From Streptomyces malaysiensis subsp. samsunensis (GTDB lineage Bacteria > Actinomycetota > Actinomycetes > Streptomycetales > Streptomycetaceae): a stretch of DNA of 64,000 nt. Below, one piece after another: positions 41,860 through 48,332 of this stretch. Position 1 is the first letter of the stretch. Every line of letters starts with the position of its first letter. The notes below the pieces were generated by a model. The model had not been told where the DNA came from. It saw nothing but the letters and a program-made list of their open reading frames with translations, and searched no databases. The DNA lies in the NCBI RefSeq assembly GCF_024519315.1, contig NZ_JANIIC010000035.1:47195-111194 (forward strand). The letters are read 5' to 3'. Both the position numbers and the translations under genes were made by a program.

Positions 41860-42870
41860 ATGGTGTTCAAACGACTGCTCGGCTCGCTCGGTGTCGGCGG
41901 ACCCACCGTGGACACGGTGCTGGACCCCGGCCCGGTACTCCCCGGCGGGCCGTTGACCGGCCAGGTCCATCTCCAGGGTGGCAAGGCGGACTTCGAGATC
42001 GAGCAGATCACGCTGGAGCTCGTGGCCCGGGTGGAGGACGAGCGCGGCGACGAGGAGCGGGAGGGCGTCGTCCTCTTCGACCGCTTCACCGTCGGCGGCG
42101 GTTTCCGGCTCGCCGAGGGCGAGCACCGCAGCCTCCCGTTCACGGCCCACCTCCCCTGGGAGACGCCGGTCACCGAGCTTTACGGGCAGCCGCTGGGCAT
42201 CATCCTCGGCGTGCGCACCGGGCTGGAGGTCGCGGGCGCGAAGGACAAGGGCGACCTCGACCAGCTGACCGTGAGCCCGCTGCCGGTCCAGGAGGCCATC
42301 CTGGAGGCGCTGGGGCAGCTCGGCTTCGGCTTCCGGTCCGCCGATCTGGAGCTGGGCCATGTGGGCGGCACCGGGCAGCGGCTGCCGTTCTACCAGGAGA
42401 TCGAGCTCTCCCCGGCTCCCCAGTACGCCCATGCCATCAACGAGCTCGAGGTGACCTTCCTGGCCAACGCGGGCGGCATGGACGTCGTCCTGGAGGCCGA
42501 CAAGCGCGGCGGGTTGTTCACCTCGGGGGAGGACGCCCTCACGCTCTTCACCGTCGGCCATGAGGGCGTCGAGCACCGCGACTGGAACACCGAGGTCGAC
42601 GCCTGGATCGCACAACTCGTCGAGCGGCGCGCCGCCTACGGCTCGTACGGCTCCTACGGCCACGGCGGACACGACGGCCACGGCTACGGGCACGCGGACC
42701 ACCACCACGACGGGCACCACGACGGCGCGCGGCGCTCCGGCCCGAGCACCGCGGCGATCGTCGGAGGCGTCGCGGCGGGTGTCGCGGTCGGCGTCGTCGG
42801 CGGAATGGTCGCCGCGGAGGTCGTCGACGAGATCGGCGACGCCTTCGAGGACGAGGAGGACGAGGACTGA
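41860..42870 (+). CDS. SpoOM-family sporulation-control protein
   Basis: This is an arrestin-fold protein (336 aa from the ATG at 41860). The N-terminal SpoOM domain (~1-235: KRLLGSLGVGGPTVDTVLDP, FEIEQITLELVARVEDERGD) is followed by a Gly/His/Tyr-rich linker (~255-290), a hydrophobic glycine segment (AAIVGGVAAGVAVGVVGGMV, ~300-320) that could insert in a membrane, and an acidic tail EDEEDED. In Bacillus, Spo0M modulates sporulation and cell division. The ribosome site is GAAGGAG; a GTG at 41848 is an alternative start. Confidence 0.92.
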   Translation: MVFKRLLGSLGVGGPTVDTVLDPGPVLPGGPLTGQVHLQGGKADFEIEQITLELVARVEDERGDEEREGVVLFDRFTVGGGFRLAEGEHRSLPFTAHLPWETPVTELYGQPLGIILGVRTGLEVAGAKDKGDLDQLTVSPLPVQEAILEALGQLGFGFRSADLELGHVGGTGQRLPFYQEIELSPAPQYAHAINELEVTFLANAGGMDVVLEADKRGGLFTSGEDALTLFTVGHEGVEHRDWNTEVDAWIAQLVERRAAYGSYGSYGHGGHDGHGYGHADHHHDGHHDGARRSGPSTAAIVGGVAAGVAVGVVGGMVAAEVVDEIGDAFEDEEDED

Positions 42871-42879
42871 ACCCGCCTC

Positions 42880-42908
42880 CCCCGGCCCGGGGCGTCCCCG
42901 GGCCGGGG
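42880..42908 (+). terminator. Hairpin terminator (13-bp stem, 3-nt loop)
   Basis: CCCCGGCCCGGGG and CCCCGGGCCGGGG pair perfectly around CGT, 9 bp after the SpoOM stop. Confidence 0.9.
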
Positions 42909-43351
42909 AATCCGGCCCCCTGCTCGTCCCCGCGTCCCGGCCGTCCCCCGATGCGGCAGCGGCCCAACGGCCGTGGTCCCGTACCCCTCGGCGCCGCTGC
43001 GCCACCCGGGGACCGGACCAGCCGTCGAGGAGGACGAGCGACGATGACCGCCGACAGCCGCCCAGACCTCCAGCTGGGCTGCGGCCTTCGCGCCGTGACG
43101 CGGGTTGGGCACGAACTCGCCGTTGCACGAGGACCTCACCAAGTGCCCGCACTACCGGCGGCGGGTGGTTCCGGAGGGCTGAGGCCGCGCGACACGGGCG
43201 GCCCGCGCGGGGCAGCGGGGGCGCGAGGCTCTGGTTGAGGCGGCCGGTGCTGGGCACTCCATGGGGCGCGTGGCCCGGTACGGCCTTGCACAGGGCCTGA
43301 TACGGCCTTGCTCGTGGCCTGACACGGCCTTGTCGATCCCAAAGGACGATC
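42909..43351. other. Intergenic region with 22-bp repeats near its end
   Basis: No convincing gene lies in these 443 bp. Short open frames on both strands lack ribosome sites and family character. The notable element is three tandem 22-bp repeats at 43272-43337, ending 14 bp before the next gene. Confidence 0.4.
43272..43337. repeat. Three tandem 22-bp repeats upstream of an unnamed-family gene
   Basis: Units start at 43272, 43294 and 43316 and share GGCCyGrTACGGCCTTG (third copy GGCCTGACACGGCCTTG) followed by five variable bases. The spacing of 22 bp is two helical turns, so copies share one DNA face. They end just before the AAAGGACG ribosome site of the gene at 43352. Operator-like function is inferred. 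Confidence 0.8.
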
Positions 43352-43891
43352 ATGAGCGAGCCCAGGACATCGACATCCCCCCGCATGCTCGGCATCTATC
43401 TCAATGACCATCTGGCCGGAGCGACGGCCGGATGGGAACTGGCCCGCCGGGCGGCCCGCGAGCACCGGCAGTCGCCCCTCGGCGGCGAGCTGGAGGACCT
43501 CGCCGTACAGATCCTGGAGGACCGTAAGGCGCTGCTGGCCGTCATGGCCGACCTCGAGGTGCCCGTACGCCGTTACAAGGTCTACGGGGGCTGGCTGGGC
43601 GAGAAGGCCGGGCGGCTGAAGCCCAACGGCCGTCTGCGGCGCCGTTCCGGGCTCAGCTCGGTAGTCGAGCTGGAGTCGCTGCGGATCGGTGTGGAGGGCA
43701 AGGCACTGCTGTGGCATGCGCTGCTGGCCGCGGCCGGCCAGGACATCCGGCTGGACTCCGATCGGCTCACCGAACTGCTCAACCGGGCGTGGCGGCAGCG
43801 CGCGGCGCTGGAGTCGCTGCACGACACCGCGACCGCCACGATGTTCGCCCCCGGCCGGCCGGAGCCGCGGGAGGCGGTGGTCGGGCCATGA
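43352..43891 (+). CDS. Unnamed helical protein (family A, copy 1), coupled to an MBL hydrolase
   Basis: This is a 179-aa, mostly helical, soluble protein that I cannot assign to a named family. It shares a clear pattern with the protein at 58914-59441: LGIYLNDHLAGATAGWELAR, GGELEDLAVQILEDRKALL, GVEGKALLWHALLAA and a C-terminal LDSDRLTELLNRAWRQRAAL. Conserved Glu, Asp and His on long helices recall ferritin-like bundles, but a metal site is not established. It overlaps the MBL-fold gene by 4 bp, so the two act together. Three 22-bp repeats lie upstream. Confidence 0.85.
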   Translation: MSEPRTSTSPRMLGIYLNDHLAGATAGWELARRAAREHRQSPLGGELEDLAVQILEDRKALLAVMADLEVPVRRYKVYGGWLGEKAGRLKPNGRLRRRSGLSSVVELESLRIGVEGKALLWHALLAAAGQDIRLDSDRLTELLNRAWRQRAALESLHDTATATMFAPGRPEPREAVVGP

Positions 43892-44727
43892 CCACTCCGC
43901 CGGACGGCGCCGCCGAACTCCTCTTCATCGGCAACGCCACGCTCCTCATCCGCTACGGCACGCTCACGCTGCTCACCGACCCGAACTTCCTGCACCGGGG
44001 CCAGTACGCCTACCTCGGCAAGGGGCTGATGTCCCGGCGGCTGACCGAGCCCGCACTGGCCGCCTCGGACATACCGTCCGGCCTGGACGCCGTGGTGCTC
44101 TCGCATCTGCACGGCGACCACTGGGACCGGGTGGCGCGCCGGCGGCTGGACCGCTCACTGCCCATCATCACCACCCCGCACGCCTCCCGCCGGCTCCAGG
44201 CCATCCATGGGTTCAGCCGGGCCACCGGGCTGCCCACCTGGCACGATCACGTGCTGGTGAACGGCAGCGGCCAGGTCCGGGTCACCGCACTGCCCGGGAT
44301 ACACGCCCCCGGCCGCTGGCAGCGGTTGCTGCCACCGGTGATGGGGAGTCTGCTGGACTTCGGCGAGCCGGGGCAGCCGCCCCGGCTGCGGGTCTACATC
44401 ACCGGCGACACGCTGATGTTCCCGGGCGTCCATGAGATCGCCCGGCGCTACCCGGATGTGCATCTGGCGGTGGTCCACCTCGGCGGCACCCGGCTTCCGG
44501 GCGGGCTCATCGTGACCATGGACGCTCCCCAGGGGGCCGATCTGGTCAGGGCCGTACGGCCAGAGCGGGTCCTGCCGGTGCACTACGACGACTACGCCGC
44601 CTTCAGCTCCCCGCTCTCGGCGTTCCTGGAGGAGACCCGGCGCCCGGACTTCCCGTCCACGGTGGTCCACTGCCCCCGCGGCGAACGCGTCACCGTGAAC
44701 GCGCAAGGGGTGCTCCCGACGCCGTGA
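43888..44727 (+). CDS. MBL-fold metallo-hydrolase (UlaG/RomA-like)
   Basis: This is a 279-aa metallo-beta-lactamase-fold hydrolase. LLFIGNATLLIRYGTLTLLT opens the fold, metal ligands lie in SHLHGDHWD (HxHxDH), and further ligands in GIHAPG, ITGDTL and PVHYDDY. It resembles UlaG-like lactonases and NAPE-PLD-like phosphodiesterases; the substrate is unknown. It overlaps the upstream unnamed helical protein (ATGA), which implies joint function. Confidence 0.92.
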   Translation: MTTPPDGAAELLFIGNATLLIRYGTLTLLTDPNFLHRGQYAYLGKGLMSRRLTEPALAASDIPSGLDAVVLSHLHGDHWDRVARRRLDRSLPIITTPHASRRLQAIHGFSRATGLPTWHDHVLVNGSGQVRVTALPGIHAPGRWQRLLPPVMGSLLDFGEPGQPPRLRVYITGDTLMFPGVHEIARRYPDVHLAVVHLGGTRLPGGLIVTMDAPQGADLVRAVRPERVLPVHYDDYAAFSSPLSAFLEETRRPDFPSTVVHCPRGERVTVNAQGVLPTP

Positions 44728-44779
44728 GGGCCGCCGAGAGGCCGTGAACGCCGATGCTCAGGGCGTGAACGCTGACCGC

Positions 44780-45325
44780 TCAGGAGGCCGCGCTGGTGGG
44801 CGTCTGGTCGTCGCTGTGCAGCCGCCCCAGACGTTCCAGCAGCTGCGGACGGTGCAGCTCCGCCACGCATGACATCAGGTCCGGATGGCGCAGGAACGGC
44901 GCCGCACGCCGGTCGTGCGTGTCCGGCGCCGTCAGCCGCCGGAACTCACCGGGAGACCCGGGGCCGTGCTCGCACTCGGCAAGCGCCGCCACCCCCTCGG
45001 ACGCCAGGGTGGAGCAGGTGAGCAGGGCCGCCGCCCAGCTCGCCACGACCTCGTCCACACAGGTGCGCCAGACGCCGTCGGGGCCGCGGATCTCGTACGG
45101 CTCCGCGTCCACGAGCCAGTCCAGCCGGAAGGAGCCGCCCGGACCGATCAGCGCCACCAGGGAAGCGTCGGTGGGGTCCGTATAGCGCAACCAGGCGGCC
45201 ACGGTGACGGCCTGCCGGGCCTGCGCCTCGGCGAGCGCCGCGTTCATCGCCCCGTCGGCCGCCGGATATGCCCTGATCAGCCACTGCGTGGTCGCAGCGA
45301 TGACGGATGACAGGTCCAGGGACAA
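44780..45325 (-). CDS. Hypothetical protein, mainly helical
   Basis: This is an unrecognised soluble protein of ~181 aa. It has an N-terminal helix pair (LSSVIAATTQWLIRAYPAAD, ARQAVTVAAWLRYTD) and a middle segment reading like a ligand- or DNA-binding beta region (GGSFRLDWLVDAEPYEIRGP). The C-terminal half has paired His/Arg (FLRHPDLMSCVAELHRPQLL). The TTG at 45325 has GAGGAG 8 nt upstream and is preferred; a GTG at 45361 is possible. It is convergent with the MBL gene and divergent from a GT2 gene. Confidence 0.6.
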   Translation of the reverse strand: MSLDLSSVIAATTQWLIRAYPAADGAMNAALAEAQARQAVTVAAWLRYTDPTDASLVALIGPGGSFRLDWLVDAEPYEIRGPDGVWRTCVDEVVASWAAALLTCSTLASEGVAALAECEHGPGSPGEFRRLTAPDTHDRRAAPFLRHPDLMSCVAELHRPQLLERLGRLHSDDQTPTSAAS

Positions 45326-45482
45326 ACGACGCCGCTCCTCGTACGCGATCAGTGTCAGCACCGTACCCGCGGAACGACTGTGTCGAACATGACATAGATC
45401 ACGCCGCGCGGCGGCGCGGCGCGTCCCCAAGTGTGCCTGGGGCGCACCGCATAGCGGACAAGGCGCCGGGTACCCGGTGCCC

Positions 45483-46391
45483 ATGAACGCGCCAGGCCCC
45501 GCCGTCGGCGTCGTCATCGCCACCCGTGACCACGCCGAACGCCTCGCCACAGCCCTGGAGCACCTCACCGCGCTGCCGGAGCGGCCACCGGTCGTGGTCG
45601 TGGACCACGGCTCGACGGACCACACCAGGGCCATGGTCGCCGAGCGCTTCCCCCAGGCGCGGGTCCTGGCCCACGGGGACGGCCACGGGGCGCTCGCCCG
45701 CAACGACGGGGTACGCGCCATCGGCACCCCCTACGTGGCGTTCAGCGACGACGACTCCTGGTGGGCGCCAGGGTCCCTGGCACGGGCCGCCACCCTGCTC
45801 AACGGCCATCCGCGGCTGGGGCTGCTGGCGGGCCAGGTGCGGATCGGCCCCGAGGAGCGGCCCGATCCGCGGGGCGCCACGCTGGCCGCCTCCCCCGTCG
45901 GCCGGGCCGAGGACCTTCCAGGAGCGGAGGTCTACGGCTTCCTCACCCGTGCCGCCGTGGTGCGCCGCGGCGCCTTCCTGGAGGCAGGCGGCTTCCATCC
46001 ACTGATCTTCCTCGGCGACGAGGAGACCCTGCTCGCCTACGACCTCGCCGCGATGGGCTGGGGCGTCTCGTACTGCCCCGAGGTGGTCGCCCTCCACCAT
46101 CCGTCCCCCTCACCGCACGAGGACCGCACCGCCGCGATGCGCCACAACGAACTGATCAGCTGCTGGCTGCGCCGCCCCCTCCCCCTCGCGGCCCGCCGCA
46201 CCGCCGCGCTCCTCACCCGGGCCGGCCACGACCCGGCGGCCCGCACCGCACTCCGTGGCCTGCTCACCCGCCTCCCGGCCGCGCTATGGCTGCGCCGCCC
46301 GCTGCCACCGTGGGTCGAGGAGGCCGCCCAGCGGGTGGACAGGCAGCGAGCGACGGCGGACGAGAAGACCCTGGCGGCCCCGCCGGGATGA
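45483..46391 (+). CDS. Family 2 glycosyltransferase
   Basis: This is a GT-A fold enzyme (302 aa from the ATG at 45483; a GTG two codons earlier is possible). GVVIATRDHAERLATALEHL and VVDHGSTDHT bind the nucleotide sugar, FSDDDSWW holds the DXD, and the acceptor-loop acidic pair is LGDEETLLAYDL. The basic C-terminal region (~225-280) has no strong membrane helix. Donor and acceptor are unknown; small Streptomyces GT2 proteins of this type often stand alone, as here. Confidence 0.9.
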   Translation: MNAPGPAVGVVIATRDHAERLATALEHLTALPERPPVVVVDHGSTDHTRAMVAERFPQARVLAHGDGHGALARNDGVRAIGTPYVAFSDDDSWWAPGSLARAATLLNGHPRLGLLAGQVRIGPEERPDPRGATLAASPVGRAEDLPGAEVYGFLTRAAVVRRGAFLEAGGFHPLIFLGDEETLLAYDLAAMGWGVSYCPEVVALHHPSPSPHEDRTAAMRHNELISCWLRRPLPLAARRTAALLTRAGHDPAARTALRGLLTRLPAALWLRRPLPPWVEEAAQRVDRQRATADEKTLAAPPG

Positions 46392-46518
46392 GCGGCGGGC
46401 ACGCGCTTCGGTGACGGCCCGCCGGTGGGGTGGATCCGATCGACGAGCCGCCGCGATCGCCACGCCCCGGGCCCCCTTCATCGCCGAGGGGCGCCTCCCG
46501 GCCGGTCGCCGTACGGCG

Positions 46519-47784
46519 CTACGAGGCCGTCGCGCGCCGCACACCGTAGGCCGCCGCGCCCACGGCCAGTACCGCCGCGCCCCAGACCACCGAGGAGACG
46601 GGCAGGGCGAAGGCCAGCACCAGGCAGCCGACCAGGCCGAGCGCCGGGATGATCCGCGGTGGGCGGCCCTCGGCCGGGGTGAGGGTCCAGGCGGAGGCGT
46701 TGGCGACGGCGTAGTAGGCCAGCACCCCGAACGAGGAGAACCCGATCGCACCGCGCAGATCCGCCGTCGCCGCCAGCACCGCCACCACCGCGCCCACGGT
46801 CAGCTCGGCGCGGTGCGGCACCGCGAACCGGGGGTGCACGGCGGCCAGCACGGGCGGGAGGTGCCGGTCGCGGGCCATGGCCAGGGTGGTCCTGGAGACG
46901 CCCAGGATCAGCGCGAGCAGCGATCCCAGCGCGGCCACCGCGGCGCCCACCCGCACCACCGGCGCCAGCCAGGAGAGCCCGGCGGCGCGCACGGCGTCGG
47001 CCAGCGGGGCGCTCGCCGCGGCCAGTCCGCCGCTGCCCAGCACGGTCAGCGCGGCGATCGCGACGACCGCGTAGACGGCCAGGGTGATGCCGAGCGCGAG
47101 GGGGATGGCGCGGGGAATGGTGCGCGCCGGGTCGCGGACCTCCTCACCGAGGGTGGCGATACGGGCGTATCCGGCGAAGGCGAAGAACAGCAGGCCGCCC
47201 GCGCGCAGCACCCCGCCGAGGGTGGCGTCGTGGCCGATCTCCAGCCGGGCGGCGTCCGCCTCCCCGGAGGTGAGGAGGGCGACGACCACGGCGGCCAGGA
47301 CCGCGAGCACGACGGCCACGATCGCCCGGGTCAGCCAGGCGGCCTTGTGCACCCCCACGTAGTTGACGGCCGTCAGCGCCACCACGGCCGCCACCGCCAC
47401 CGCGGGCGCCTGCGCGGGCCAGACATAGGAGCCGACGGTCAGGGCCATCGCCGCGCAGGAGGCGGTCTTGCCGACCACGAACCCCCAGCCGGCCAGATAC
47501 CCCCAGAAGTCGCCCAGCCGCTCGCGGCCGTAGACATAGGTGCCGCCCGACTGCGGATAGCGGGCGGACAGCCGCGCGGAGGAGGTGGCGTTGCAGTACG
47601 CCACCACTCCGGCGGCCACCAGGCCGAACAGCAGCCCCGACCCCGCCTCCCGCGCCGCGGGCGCCAGCGCCCCGAAGATGCCCGCGCCGATCATCGACCC
47701 CAGGCCGACCACGACCGCGTCGAACACCCCCAGGCGCCGCCGCAACTCCCCCGGCCCGGCCGGGGTGTTCACCGTGCCGCTCAC
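46519..47784 (-). CDS. APC-family amino acid/amine permease
   Basis: This is a 12-helix amino acid-polyamine-organocation transporter (421 aa). The first helix has the unwound GLGSMIGAGIFGALAPA motif, and helix 6 contains LLFFAFAGYARIATLGEEVRDP, both diagnostic. The start is a GTG at 47784, 3 bp after the stop of the ArsR gene on the same strand, so the permease lies in the ArsR operon. Whether it responds to metal, or moves histidine or a metal-binding amino acid, is open. Confidence 0.92.
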   Translation of the reverse strand: MSGTVNTPAGPGELRRRLGVFDAVVVGLGSMIGAGIFGALAPAAREAGSGLLFGLVAAGVVAYCNATSSARLSARYPQSGGTYVYGRERLGDFWGYLAGWGFVVGKTASCAAMALTVGSYVWPAQAPAVAVAAVVALTAVNYVGVHKAAWLTRAIVAVVLAVLAAVVVALLTSGEADAARLEIGHDATLGGVLRAGGLLFFAFAGYARIATLGEEVRDPARTIPRAIPLALGITLAVYAVVAIAALTVLGSGGLAAASAPLADAVRAAGLSWLAPVVRVGAAVAALGSLLALILGVSRTTLAMARDRHLPPVLAAVHPRFAVPHRAELTVGAVVAVLAATADLRGAIGFSSFGVLAYYAVANASAWTLTPAEGRPPRIIPALGLVGCLVLAFALPVSSVVWGAAVLAVGAAAYGVRRATAS

Positions 47785-47787
47785 CGC

Positions 47788-48228
47788 TCAGCCCCGATCC
47801 GTGTCGAGCTCGGCATTGTCCAACTCGGTCTTGTCCGAGTCGGTCTTGTCCAGGTCGGCTTGGTCGAGGTCGGTTTTGGCCGGCAGATCGCGGGCGCCGA
47901 GCCGCAGATGCTCGATGTGGTACACGGCCTCGTCCAGGAGTTGGGCGACGTGGTTGTCGTAGAGGCTGTAGACGATCCGGCGGCCCCGGCGTGAACCGGT
48001 GACCAGCCCGAGCGCGCGCAGCAGCCGGAGTTGGTGGGAGACCGCGGACTGTTCCATGCCGACCGCGTCGGCCAGTTCGGTGACCGCGCAGGGGGCCTGG
48101 CGCAGACGGGTGAGGATCATCAGCCGCGACGGTGTGGCCAGGGCCTGGAGGGTGGCGGCGATGGTGGCGGCGGAGTCCGCGTCCAGATGCGCTGCCGGGG
48201 TGGTCTGACTGTCGGCTCCGTGTCCCAT
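47788..48228 (-). CDS. ArsR/SmtB-family metal sensor with alpha-5 site and acidic repeat tail
   Basis: This is a 146-aa metalloregulator. The winged helix (~25-90, ELADAVGMEQSAVSHQLRLL) is followed by a complete alpha-5 metal site D91-x-H93-x10-H104-x2-H107, as in CzrA/NmtR (Zn, Co or Ni). The last ~27 residues are five near-copies of a D/L/D/K/T pentapeptide (for example DLDKTDSDKTELDN), not normally present in the family. It is divergent from a P1B-type ATPase with a palindromic operator between, so it should derepress metal efflux. The APC permease gene follows directly. Confidence 0.93.
   Translation of the reverse strand: MGHGADSQTTPAAHLDADSAATIAATLQALATPSRLMILTRLRQAPCAVTELADAVGMEQSAVSHQLRLLRALGLVTGSRRGRRIVYSLYDNHVAQLLDEAVYHIEHLRLGARDLPAKTDLDQADLDKTDSDKTELDNAELDTDRG
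47801..47875. repeat. Five tandem 15-bp repeats at the 3' end of the ArsR gene
   Basis: Units begin at 47801, 47816, 47831, 47846 and 47861 with the form TTGTCCnnnTCGGTC on the plus strand. They encode the acidic pentapeptide tail of the ArsR protein in frame. Copy number could change by slippage without breaking the frame. Confidence 0.85.
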
Positions 48229-48254
48229 GCCGCCATCGTATCCACAGCAACACT

Positions 48255-48268
48255 TGAAGAGATCTTCA
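48255..48268. promoter_or_regulatory. ArsR/SmtB-type operator in the sensor/ATPase divergent promoter
   Basis: TGAAGAGATCTTCA has perfect 6-bp arms around GA and is flanked by ACT and TAT, the AT-rich TGAA-N6-TTCA form bound by CzrA/NmtR-class regulators. It lies 27 bp upstream of the ArsR start and 65 bp upstream of the ATPase start. Confidence 0.8.
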
Positions 48269-48332
48269 TATGTTCCCGTATGGTGGCGGGGTCAGACCAT
48301 CGCCCCACCAGTCGAGGAAGAGGTGTGCCCCG

